Source: Capitella teleta (taxonomy: Eukaryota; Annelida; Polychaeta; Capitellidae). From it: a stretch of 64,000 nucleotides of DNA. The stretch spans positions 45,015-109,014 of the forward strand of contig KB305345.1 of NCBI GenBank assembly GCA_000328365.1, written 5' to 3'. Positions 1 through 11,495 of this stretch are shown piece by piece (positions within the stretch are counted from its first letter, which is position 1; every line of letters starts with the position of its first letter). The notes beneath the pieces are model-generated. The model was not told the origin of the DNA. It searched no databases and saw only the letters and a program-made list of their open reading frames with translations. A program made the position numbers and the translations under genes.

Positions 1-1644
1 TTTGTGTCCGCACTTTTCCGCGCATGCGCAGTGCGGAATTCTATTTTTAGCTCTTTTCGGCCGCTTAGAGCCTTAGACAAACGCTATCGATTATCAGAGA
101 ACAATGAACACTGTTGCTATGGTTTCATAGGTGTGGTGATCAGGCATTCCGATGCATGATTACATATGTCATAAACATAATCAATCTTGGCTTAATTATC
201 ATTTTGCACAGTCTGTGTTAGGTGTGTTTGCCCTTTTATCAATAATATATGGGAAGGTGAATGCTTAATCATTAAGGACAGACACATTTTTCACATGCTT
301 ATTCATTCCCTGCGGGCGTTTGAAATGTTCGTCCAACTTGGGTCGCTCCCAGTCTCTTCATTCAATCGTTAAGGTCACGCACATCAATTTTCGAATTCCC
401 TCATGGGTTGCACGGTGTGTATGTTTCGTAATTTAGAGTATCTGTATGTACGGCAGATCACAAAGAGATCAAAACGTAAAGATTTGAGGTTATAATGCCA
501 TCTTCATTTGTTATGATTAAATTACACTATAGTCAAAGGTTACTAGCTTTACTTTCAAACCCGTGATATAACACCTTTTTTTTTTCAGATATGGGTGGAT
601 TTAGAAAAAAAAACGAATACTTTAGCTATATAGATATAGTGTGCACAATAATTTTAATTCCCCATAAATTTCCCATCATAATTCTATTAATGTAATAGTA
701 CCTTCTATGGCAACCAATACATAATTAAAGTATTTATCGATTATTCAAATAATTCGTGGACTTGGACTATTTCACTATGACTATGGTGCCTTTTTGGATG
801 CATCGATACAATTTACTGTTGTGTAATCTACGTTGGAACCATATTTACAATATAACAAATCTCCAAATGCTCCCGAGGCTAGCATAATGAGGGTCATACG
901 ATTTTAAGTTTGGTATAGGGTGGGATCGGCTCTCAAGTCCAAATGCTCAGTGCCCACAAGTCCGAATTCACAAGGGTAATGGTTAGGCTTAGAGACTTAG
1001 GTCCGGCCATGGTTAAAAACTTAAATACTTTGACATTGTATGTACATATATGCTGTTTGGCCTTGTATATATTCGGCTTACTGAACCGATCCTTCATTTT
1101 TAATTTTTACGGGCGCATTAAAGGATCCTTAAAACAGAGATTAAAGTCAAGTGTGATATAAAGGTCAGTGAAAATAATAACATGATCAATTATATCACAA
1201 CAGATGTGAATTTTCAGTGCAGCGTGACCCATGAACACCATTTGAACTTAAAACTTAAACGTTCATGTTCTGCCATTCTCGACCGCCCACGCATGAGTTG
1301 AGAAGTTTTGCGTCGTGTTATAGAACTGAAACGTCACAGTTCCAGAGATTAGGGCGGCGTATTGCCGACCATCATCGAGTGTGAGCCGGTTCATGATCTT
1401 GTGAAATGTATAATAATCCGTGTAACGGAGCCGAGCCAAAAATCGTCGAATCTCTTGAAATTCTCTCATCTCAATTCACGGGTGCGAATCGAAGTCGCAA
1501 AATGCAATTCAATGGTTGTAAACGATGCCGAAGTCAGTGCATACAACTTTTTCATGGTGTTTATATTTATGCGTAGAAGTGAATCTCGTGAGATGCATGT
1601 GATGCTTAATTTTAAAGCATCATTTAATAGACAAAGCAAGCAAT

Positions 1645-1705
1645 TCGTATCACCCGAATGGGATGGGTGGAGCCGTAAAACCCCACCACTCACTCACTAT
1701 ATGTT
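1645..1705 (+). mobile_element. SINE-like 3' tail, second copy
   Basis: TATCACCCGAATGGGATGGG, TGGAGCCGTAAAACCCCAC and a CACTCACTCAC tail, matching the minus-strand copy at 5147-5200. Confidence 0.4.
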
Positions 1706-2802
1706 GACCGAGGCTTATAGACTATTATGATCGCACATTGTCCGCAGGATTTGGAGGGTGCCTCCACGTACTCATTGTAACAATGTCGTACTTCCTTTTT
1801 TAATGAATTCTCCTGGAATTTCCCTTCAGTTATTACACCGATTTAAAACTGCTCAATCCAGCTGTTCTGTCAGCAATAATAGACTAGTTCGATCATTTAT
1901 TCCCCCTTTAGTTGATCTTCTGTTGGTTTCAATAGTCGAATCATGCTGAATCAGTCATGTTATACTTTTAACACCACACCTCAATAAATTAATGCAACCG
2001 CAATGGGTATCAAGGAATTGTGAAATAAAAGAGATAATATTTTGAGCGTATCCAAGGAATTCGATCATGCTGATGCTTTGTTTTTATTTAGTTCAATATT
2101 TATTAATTGTTTGTTTATTCTCTTGAATTGGTATTAGGTGTTTTTTTAATTTTTTAATTTTTTAATTTTTTTAATTTTTTTAGTTTAGCACATATTCTCT
2201 CTCACTCATTGTACAGCCTAGTTTCCCATTTTGATTTGTGTATATATGTAAGTTGGAAGCCAAAAGAAAGTGCCCCTTTTTATTTTGAGGATTAATCATA
2301 CTTATTCGTCAAATACTCATTAATGCGTTGGAATTTGGAATACTATTTTTGAGGTCACAATCACATGAATAGGCTAACATAAAAACGGAAAAACAAAAGT
2401 CTCCTTGGGTTAATCGGTTTTTGGGTAAAACATTTCAATTTCTTAGAACTTAAAAATGCTCAAACATGGTCGTTGTGTTCCTAATCTATCGGAAAAAATA
2501 AAAAAAAAATAAAAAATAAACTTGCCACCTTCAAATTTGTATCCATGACTTAGTATCATGCAAAGACGACGTGCTTTTGGCATGATGGACGCTGGAATTG
2601 GTACATCATACATAGATCGACTAATAATGTGTTTATTACGATTTACGTTTATTTATTGATATTATTAATGAGTTTAATTACACGTGTAAACATGGTTGTT
2701 TAATGTCCATACCATTGAAGAGGCATAAGTATATATTTTACAGAGTGGTTATTTGGCCGAGCACTCAGCCATCGAAGAAGCCGACATTGTAACTGTGCGT
2801 GC

Positions 2803-2805
<3 letters not shown>

Positions 2806-2864
<59 letters not shown>

Positions 2865-2878
2865 CCCTCACACACACA
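2806..2878. repeat. Poly-A and (CA)n tract
   Basis: A29 followed directly by about 13 CA units and a CTAACCCT interruption. Confidence 0.95.
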
Positions 2879-4171
2879 AATAACAGTGCTCTAAAGCGTT
2901 TATGCAAAATTCGGTATATCAGCCGGAGGCGGGTTTTGTGACTTTCTGATTTGACTCATTGATTTTTTATTCGTTTGATTCTTCATCAGTAACACCTGGA
3001 ATGATGTCAATATCTTGTGAAGGTGTGGCTTGGTTGTAAAATTTAACTCCTTGTCATATTCTGCAAATTTCGATATTTTATCACCCCAGAAAAAAGGTTG
3101 TAAAATAGGAAATCAATAAATCAATGAAGGTTTCAAGATATTTATTTATAAAAACATAAAAAGGCTTGCGCTATGAGTGTTTTTCTGTAAATTATGATCA
3201 CCAATGAAATGCGTCTCATTTTTATGGAGTCACAAATTAAAATGTTGCCGAATTTATTAATTTAGAATTGGTTATCGTTGGTTTTTCCGGGGTGCATGAC
3301 GGAAAGCCAATTTTCTTTCCGTGGTTTGAGGTGTATCTATGCGTACATATTCTGTTGAGACTAATTATAGAGAGAAAATCAGAAAATATAAGATAGAAAG
3401 ATGACCGCTAATTTTTTTGGAAAATAATTATATTTGAAGGTGACATAATTTCAGTGGATTCAGGGATCCACTGAAATGAATGAGGCATGAAGTAGTAGAA
3501 TTAGAGTATTTAGACACTCACATCATTTCTTTGGGTGTCTTTATATAGGGACTGATTTATCTGATTTGTGGCTCTGTGGCGCCATTAAAAGCAAACCCAA
3601 AATGGTGGCCAAAATGGCACATCATTTCATGTTAATAAACACATCTTACTCCCGTATGTGAAGTGATGAAATATTATTTCTCTGTTGATGGGTTTCGGGG
3701 CTAACAACAGACATCTGAAACCATTTTATGGGTGATATAAAGGGGCGTGGTTACTTTTCCTTTCCCACTCAAGACATTAGATCGTAGAAGGTTGTGTATA
3801 ACATTCACTTGAAGATAATGCATTATATTGTATGATATACTTTGGCGTGTATTGTAGAAAAGATTCTATCCAGAGGGTCAGAATTTGGCCATTAGACAAA
3901 CTCATAAAAACCTCATAATTTTATATATTTTAGTTACCCATAAAGCTGATAAGATATTCATTGTTGTTGATTGTTTAATTAACCCAGTGGAGCACGTGTG
4001 TAAACCGCTGACAATGCCTGTGGCCGAAAACATACGCTTTCGCGTGGCTCCTCCCCTTGGAGTCAGTGCCAGACCGCCCGTCAAGGCTGACTGCTTGTAA
4101 AGTTTAATTTTGAAATCTCCAAGGATTTTTTACTTGATTTTCAATTCATTCGACCGCTGTTTTCTCATGAA

Positions 4172-4741
4172 ATGTTCTGCTGCTGTGAGTTTGAAGATGG
4201 AGGTTTGGCTGTGATTCCTGCTGCTTGGATGTTTAGGAGTGATGACTCTCTGTGGTGTCGATGGACCAGTCGCCAAGACAACGCAAAAATGATTGCTACG
4301 CCAAACTCATCTTGGCCTATCTTCGAGGTGCAACGTGTATTGCACAAACATGTAAGTTAATTTTCGCAACATATAACAAACCAAGATATAATTGATTGTC
4401 GTTCTATCGTCATGTACAGTCAGTTTTGAAGAGGCTAATCGTACACTGGATACTTTGACAACCGAGGCTCCCTTCGAAGTGGATTCCGAAGATTCAGGTA
4501 AATCATCAAGAAAAGGAAGACACAAGGCAGTTCAACGATTCTCATTTGCGGCTAGAGATCGGCGACGACAGACTAGCACGAGTAAGTCTCGATGATGAAC
4601 TGTGTGAGTATTGCTACAAATCCTGATATCATCTTTCCAGAGGAAGTACTGGTTTCTCCGGCCTTGGAGTTGCAGCCTAATCCAGCCCATCCCCTGTTTA
4701 TGTTGGACCCTAACAATATGAGTGTTTACTTGATTAATTGA
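4172..4741 (+). CDS. Partial or decayed gene resembling the N-terminal module of DUF4806-associated proteins
   Basis: Candidate exons: 4172-4334 or 4172-4351, then 4420-4581 and 4641-4741. The first reads CEFEDGGLAVIPAAWMF, then SSWPIFEVQRVLHKH; the second SFEEANRTLDTLTTEAPFEV then DSEDSGKSSRK and a basic stretch; the third EVLVSPALELQPNPAHPL, ending in TGA. The pattern (xxEFxxxGxxAVxPxxW, WPxxxVxRVL, a short gap, FEEA, SED, basic patch) is one I recall from many-copy invertebrate and fish proteins carrying DUF4806 and from transposon-associated genes. The strong GTAAGT donor after 4351 is in phase 0 while exon 2 needs phase 1; only the weaker GTGTAT donor after 4334 keeps the frame. No DUF4806 domain follows. 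It is probably a gene fragment; function unknown. Confidence 0.4.
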
Positions 4742-5144
4742 TTCATTCTCAATTGGTTTGTTCTCATTCAGGCCTAAGCACTGCATTTTCATATTAATAT
4801 ATTTTACTGCGTGAATTTATTTCTATGTGATTACCTGTATATAGCGTAGTTTTTCTCTCACTGATATCCATTTAATTTTGTTCGGATGCTATTTTCTTTC
4901 ATGGTTTATTTTACTTTACCAGAAATAAATAAGACTGCTTCCTTTTTATCATTTATTGATACATTACTCTAGCCAATAATTAATAATAGTATTTTTTCCG
5001 CTGGTTATTAATATTACATTATCACATTTTATTATTGTTATTATATTTTATAATTATTTGTCATCTTTATGTGTTTTGTATTTGTATTGGTTCATTTCAT
5101 CCTCAATCAATTCTCACTTTCATCTATTTCAATAAACATGACAT

Positions 5145-5280
5145 GATGGGGTTTTACGGCTCCTCCCAAACCATTCGGATGATACGGGCGACAGAACAGA
5201 AGGTCCGGGACCGGGGTTTTCACCTACTCTTATCGATAAATCCTAAGGGTTCTTTATCCTGCATACCACCCTAGACAGTA
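5145..5280 (-). mobile_element. SINE-like repeat, 3' end to the left
   Basis: Read on the minus strand it ends CCGAATGG, GGGAGGAGCCGTAAAACCCCA. A second copy of this 3' end lies at 1645-1700 on the plus strand and a shorter tail at 32725-32752. Upstream it contains TAGGATTTATCGATAAGAG and GGTGAAAACCCCGGTC. Small size, opposite orientations and a shared 3' end suggest a SINE; the left boundary is a guess. Confidence 0.4.
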
Positions 5281-5483
5281 GCACACAGCGCCCGGTGTCA
5301 CGCGAAAACTTGCCATCCTGCGAAAAGTGGACGCACATATTATATGCGTACACATTATCACTGTCATAGGCGCATAAGAACTATGATAATAGCCTCCAAA
5401 ATGAGTGACATTTCTACAGAGAAGTATATTTATATCGAACAAAACCCCATTCAGTATTAATCGAGAAAATAAGAGCTTATTTC

Positions 5484-6519
5484 CAGGGCTTGAAATAAGA
5501 CTCAACTACTCTCCAATGGCGAGTAAAAATTCTCGCTGGCGAGTAAAAATACCAAGAATGGTCGTCAGATGGCGAGTAAAAATTTAGCCCTCCAAATAAA
5601 ATATAAAGGGCTGATTCTTTGATCAACCCCAAGCAATAGATTTTGGCCCAATTTTCAGTTAAAAAACTGAATCCTTGGAGCCCATGCTGGCGCCTGATAT
5701 CATGCGGGCAAGTTTGAATTAGCTGACGCCATGTCGAGTTCTCAACGCCAGATCAGACGAGTTAATTGTGGTGCTGCCGTAGTTTTTTACTGCATTCATA
5801 TCTTTTAAAATTAAGTCGCGTCTTAGGTATAGTATGTTAGACTGGTAGTTCTTCTGAATACTATAGTACATGTAGTAGCAGTGGTTGATGATTTCATGAA
5901 TCGTTGCTTAACCGTGTCGTGTCAGTGTCAAGTGGATGATGGATCCACTTGATACTGACACGACATTTGAAATCAGATGTTTATTGCAACTCATGCTCCA
6001 AGATGTAAGTTGACGCGGTTTAGTTCACGCTCAAATTAACCATTTTTTATTATTCTTTTGATGATGCCCGCTTAGGGTCGATCAAAGGATTGGCGGGGTC
6101 GACAAGTCTGTGCGTTTTCCTGACCTTTGTAATTTTCATTTGTTGGCTGTCTTGGCTCACCTAATTCAGAGAGGGCACGTGGCCATTACAACATACCAGC
6201 ATAACCCAGTAAATGGAAACACACTTTCTAGTGACATAGGGATAAAGTACTGAATTGTTTTGAAGCATTGCTAAATAGATAAAGGTTCGCTATATGGCAG
6301 TGCATTGTCATGCACATACGATCAACCTAAATTAAAATTGGTTGAGAAGGTGACATAGTGTGTATCAAGATCGACGTACATGTATAAAATAATTGTGTTT
6401 TATGCTATATTTTTCGTCAGAATTTCTGGCGAGTAAAAATATATTTTGGCGAGTACAAATTCCATAAATTGTTTAATCGCGACGTGGTGAGTAAATTTGT
6501 CCTCTTATTTCGAACCCTG
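5484..6519. mobile_element. Non-autonomous hAT-like DNA transposon with 8-bp target duplication
   Basis: Begins CAGGGCTTGAAATAAG and ends with the inverted counterpart CTTATTTCGAACCCTG (14 of 16 match). It is flanked on both sides by exactly CTTATTTC (5476-5483 and 6520-6527), an 8-bp target duplication as made by hAT transposases; CAGGG termini are also hAT-typical. Subterminal copies of TGGCGAGTAAAAAT occur near both ends (5519, 5537, 5571, 6427; a variant at 6447). There is no transposase frame, so it must have been moved in trans. It is 1036 bp; a nearly perfect 23-bp hairpin sits inside. Confidence 0.82.
5915..5965. repeat. Hairpin inside the hAT-like element
   Basis: Two 23-nt arms, 5915-5937 and 5943-5965, complementary at 22 of 23 positions with a 5-nt loop. 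Centre GTGGATGATGGATCCAC. Confidence 0.8.
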
Positions 6520-6671
6520 CTTATTTCTAATAAAACACACTGCCCATGTGATTACGTCACTCGAGGCTGCAAAAACAGGTAACATTTTAAAAGTTGAGAA
6601 TGGCGTAACTTTTAAAGTAGATTGAGAGGGGGGTAACCCAAAGCCTTAAGTATGTATACTATGAAATGAAT

Positions 6672-7010
6672 CACAGAACCAATTATGTTGAACTATAAGA
6701 TCCTCAACAGAATAAATTCTGTTGGTAAATGGCATAGCTTAGAGAATCGATTCTGTGAGCTTATTTGATAAGAACAGAACCATCTCAAGCACATGGCCCT
6801 GACTTCAAAGCATCACAGAATCAATTCTGTTGAACTATAAGATCGACAACATAATCAATACTATAGGCTTATGGAATACTTGAGAGAATCGATTCTGTGA
6901 GCTTATTATTTTCATAAGAACAGAACCATTTCAAGTACTTCGTCTGGTCATCATTGCTTAACAGAATCAATCCTGTTGAACTAATAAATCTACTACAGAA
7001 TCGAATGTGA
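6672..7010. repeat. Tandem ~145-bp repeat with palindromic boxes
   Basis: Three unit starts (CACAGAACCAATT at 6672, CACAGAATCAATT at 6814, ACAGAATCAATCC at 6961), each followed by GTTGAACTA. The perfect 12-bp palindrome AGAATCGATTCT occurs at 6743 and 6885, and ATAAGAACAGAACCAT follows in each of the first two units. Confidence 0.75.
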
Positions 7011-10000
7011 TAGTCTACAATTAGCCCCCCCCCCTCGTTGTTGTGTGGGTACGCCCCTCTGATTCATGATGACATTTTTTCGCACGACACCGGCCTTGTT
7101 ACGCAGTTGGGCAGCACTGCAGAGTCACTGAATACTGTAATTACAATAATAACGAATTACAATTATAATTCACAATCATAACGCCGTGGCCTGATCGGTC
7201 AAGAACCACGGTCGACATAAAATTGCATTCAGCCGGTCAAACTGACTGAGCTATTCGGTGCCCCTACGTGATCATTAGACTGTCACATGATCTCATAGGC
7301 TGTTTTCGGTGCATTGTGTTATCGCTTGTGTTTACACTTTTCTTACTACTACTACATGTAGTATTGGTACCAATTATGAGATCGTTTGCCATTCACGATG
7401 AACCCGCTGAATTCATTATGCCCTTAGAAAATTTCTGCTTCAGCAGAAAATGCGGCTTTTCATACACCTGCTTGCAGCGTCACGAATCCATCTGCGATTA
7501 AATCATAACGTCCCCGCGGACTGAATCATGAAATCATAACGTATAATTCCTACCTTGACAAATGTTGTATAACTGCATATGTCCAAACACATATGTTGCA
7601 GTACATGTATAAGCATATGCCTCTTTAGCACAAGCCTACTTTCAAATCATTGTTCTGAGCGCTGGTGATCGATGAAAACGATCTTCCTTAATTGAAAGCA
7701 TCCATAGCGTAGCGAGCAAGATCCTCCAATTGAAAGCATCCATAGCGTAGCGTTTACTGTAGCTTTTAATGTTGGTCTGAAAATGAATAACTCAAGACTA
7801 TTATTAATAATTCATAATAATACAATTACTACCATTCATAATTTCATTATAGGGCCTCAGCCACCTTAACACAAGGTATAGGCCTAATCACAAAGCACCA
7901 AATGCCACACGGTCCCCGATTCAACTTTCTTAAACTGAATCTTCCTCGTATTCAAATAATTATTCATGCCCTAAAGTTTAACAATAATTTTAAAACATTT
8001 TGACAGCTTCTAAATGGTTATTATAATCGTTGTACCATTACCGAAGAATATTAATGGGCGTAATGAGGGCTTGTCACGCAAATGCTCATTTCACACGTGA
8101 TTGTATTACCCCGAGGAGTGCGTTATGCTTGCGCCCTGAAGCGTGACTGCTTTTCGATTTGAATCTTGGTTCAACAGGTCCACATCACTTGAGAGCGCGT
8201 TAGAGAGAGAGAGAGAGATAGAGCAAAGAGACCCTCCAGTTTCTTTCTTTCTTCACTTCTGAACCGAAACGCAAGAAAGAGAATCTTAAGCACCAACAGT
8301 AGCTCAGTCAACACAGAACTTAGCAAATTAAGGACGCGTATAAGTCCACAAGAAAGCACCGTGTATTAACCGGATAAAAGCCGCGTGTTGGAACCTCTGG
8401 ATTATCATTAACCTGATGCAGTAAGTAGCCTAATCATTCAGTTTGTTAGTGTACACCGAAGCATGCTGAAACTGTTTATCATAATTTATCTGTTTATAAC
8501 TACGATAAAACTCGATCGTTAAAACGTCATTCTGCCTCGTGTTTACAAACTAAGTGCCTCGTCTGACATTCCGTCCGAGAAGTCTTTAAAATGGTTAAGA
8601 CTGATGGAGAGGAGCAAATCGAGAGGAGTGGGCACTAGAAGGCGAGAGGCTTCGCACCTGTGGTCGCATTACGAATCGGTAATGACCAGCTACTGACACC
8701 TATGCACAGAGGCAGAACATCCGTGGCTGCATGTTGCTTTGAAGTGAGTTAAAGGTGTCCATCTCAATCAGTGATCCCAGGGAATCCGATGCAGCGATGA
8801 AAGACCCAAGAGATCGTAGATCAGGATCCTCTTCTGTCAGTTATATATCTTTATGTCAGGTTCAGCAACGTTAATCACAATGGGGAAGTAGCCCATGAAG
8901 GGCTGAGTGCAGGTCAGCGCTGAATAATCGCACACCCCATCAATCAATTATAATTGATTTTACTCAAAACTTACAACAGGCTTAATTGTGTTTAATGGAC
9001 AATTCTACCTTTCTACCTTTCTGAAATAGCATACCTCTTTTACTGTGTTACATGTTGTTCTCCCGAGGTTTCAAATATGTTCTACGCGTTGAGGTAATTC
9101 GACACAACTGATTGTTATCGCAGGCACTGATGACAGGCATCAGAAATGCCAAAATACTTGCCTACGGTGGTTCCTGTATACTATGAACACCACTCAACGC
9201 CTAGTTAATGGGGATTGATGCTAATCACCAGAAAACCAGCACAGTTGAACACGACTATGGAGTCAGGTAAGGGTTATATCCAGTGGCTTAAATAATCACA
9301 ACACTGGACACTTGCATATCAATGCAAATGTACTTCTGCTAAGTGGATAACACACAACGTATTTCCACTGTACTTGACAGGGGTCGGGAGCCTGAACATG
9401 AGTAATTGATGTCTTGATCCTGCGCAGGTGACTTCCCTCGTTCCGGACGCGAAAGGTTTATAAGTCGGCAACCCGCGAATCGGAAGAGTTGGTTGTCGCT
9501 GCTGCTTATGATGGGTTGTAGGCGGTCGGTGAGTTTTTTTTTCTGTTACCGTATTATACTCTATTGTGGAGGAGTTTGCGTATGTTGGGACTATTGAATA
9601 ATTAAAACATATAACAGGCAAGCAGAGATGAATCGGGTTACACTCATTGTCTGGCTGTATGTATCGCTAGTGATAGGTTATTCTGCCAGAGCTATAATTT
9701 AATATAAAGACAACTTACTAGTATTGAACTTGATATTGTTCACATTATCACATAACTTATCTGACATTTGCACAATCGATCGTCTCGACAGTCGATACTT
9801 AGTTGAATAGAAAGTTGAAATTTACGATAATGATCAAATGAGGGGATGTAACGTACGCTAGCAGGAAAGTGACCTGCCTCTGTCAATTGGCGGGTCAACC
9901 GCCGGAAGACGAAGCCATTGAGTGAGGGCGTCAACTGTTGACATTTCAATGCATGTCATCATTCAACCGGCCTCATGCCGCCCCGAGCACCATAGGGGTC

Positions 10001-11455
10001 AAAAGGTCACGTGTGAAAGGCTGAGATGCGCGATTACTTCCTTGAAAGGTGGGCCTACACCGAGAACACGTGGCGCGCGTCTGTCGCTCTTGTTGCTATG
10101 GAAACACTCACTCGCCAGACTTATTTTGATCATGCTGTACTTGCATTGATGTATTCTACGGTGCTGAATGTACCTTTCATCTTCGTTGGTTATCATCGAA
10201 TAATGACCTATTAACCCGCAGACGACACGATTATGTTGTTAGCATGTCTGATCGGATGGTCAAATAGCGATAAGATGCTGAAGTATACAGACCATAAGAA
10301 GGTTCACTTATCATTATCGTTCTCCTTATCTATATCTATCGGTCTACCTGATTAACAGGTGGGTTTAATAATTCCTTCTCGATCTTCTTAGCACTGGATC
10401 ACTTTGTATTTAGAATATACTTTATAGATAACTTTCAGAATCTTATAATTATATTAGTACATCATTATCTAAATATATGTATTAGGCTCTGTAATTGCGG
10501 TTGTCATACAATAGTCAATGTTGCGATGCATATTAGTTTTATCGATGCTCAATGCATGTGCATTCGGAACTCTTTTTGGGTTGTTCGAATTTTGTTAAAA
10601 ACAAATTCTCCTCTTGATAGCCGAGCGGTATTGGTTGAAGGAATATTCTGCCATTCATTCACTTAATTAATTTTTATATTTGATTCGTGGTTACAAGTAC
10701 TAATTGAATGCGTGTAAACTTTAGGTCTAAGTAGGATTGAGTCATAATGAGAAATCGATATAAAACGAGAGCTCTTGAAACATATCAAGAGCTTCCGCAC
10801 TTGAACTTCGCTCTCAGATGTGACGTTATCATTGATAAACTGGCTTAGAGGCTCAGTTCAAATATTTCTCTGTTTGTAAGCCTCAATCTGTCTGGATGTT
10901 CATGCAATTTACGGTGCATATGCTGTGGTTCAGATTGTGAATCTTCTCCCAAGCGTATATATGTGTCACTCTGACTTCAGTGTATAAGTGAGTCATAATA
11001 TTTATATTCTCAAATTGCATGTTAAAGGTGCATGGATAAAATTCGAACGTTGCCAGCTCGAAATGCGATGAGCATCGGTGAGTTGCATTCAATTGCCAGG
11101 TAAATCATCAACGGTCGCTGAGCGCCTATTTATTGCAAATGATCACGCATTTTCTTGTTTTATTCATTTTTATCGCTTTTGTCTTCCCAAATCCAGAGAT
11201 CGATTAGCGGAGATTCACACAGACATGGGCGATAATCGGCGGATACCTACCGTGGAACGCCGTCTGTGACATCGACAGCGCATTATCATGATCAATGCGA
11301 GCTGCTCGCATTGGTTGACGTTGTGTGAATGCCGGCCTCTGTCGGCGTCCGACTCTGCATCGGGGGCTGAACCAAGGGATCCACGCCGAGCTACCTGAAG
11401 CAGAGAACGCGCGGGACACCTGCCAGACACGGAGGATGGTAGCAGCACGCTCAAG
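7011..11455. other. Noncoding region upstream of the THSD1-like gene
   Basis: Holds a (GA)n tract (8202-8218) and a short inverted repeat (AGCTCTTGA and its complement, ~10770-10794). The final 190 bp is GC-richer and is the likely 5' UTR or promoter of the THSD1-like gene. No other gene is supported. Confidence 0.5.
7690..7752. repeat. 38-bp tandem duplication
   Basis: AATTGAAAGCATCCATAGCG plus TAGCG occurs at 7690-7714 and 7728-7752. Confidence 0.85.
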
Positions 11456-11495
11456 ATGAAGGCTGTCGTATTGCTAACTTTGGTTGCCATACAAG
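11456..11495 (+). CDS. THSD1: THSD1-like exon 1 (signal peptide)
   Basis: ATG in the context CTCAAGATGA, then a short hydrophobic leader (MKAVVLLTLVAIQ) up to an ACAAG|GTGAGT donor. It ends in phase 1; the G joins TG of exon 2 to give Val. The leader continues as VICADD in exon 2, which completes a signal peptide. It lies in a locally GC-rich stretch (11.27-11.46 kb) that fits a first exon. No other upstream ATG gives a leader that splices in frame. Confidence 0.8.

Larger units (their letters stand above)
1..4171. other. Mostly noncoding left end
   Basis: AT-rich spacer with a T/A-rich tract (2140-2182), an A29 tract followed by (CA)n (2806-2878) and a 12-bp perfect hairpin (3448-3477). A 68-codon open frame on the minus strand (1263-1469) sits in a locally GC-richer patch but matches nothing I know. 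Confidence 0.5.

Noticed and set aside
6672-7010. CRISPR-like array
   Set aside because: Eukaryotic context and diverged 145-bp units without unique spacers; an ordinary tandem repeat.
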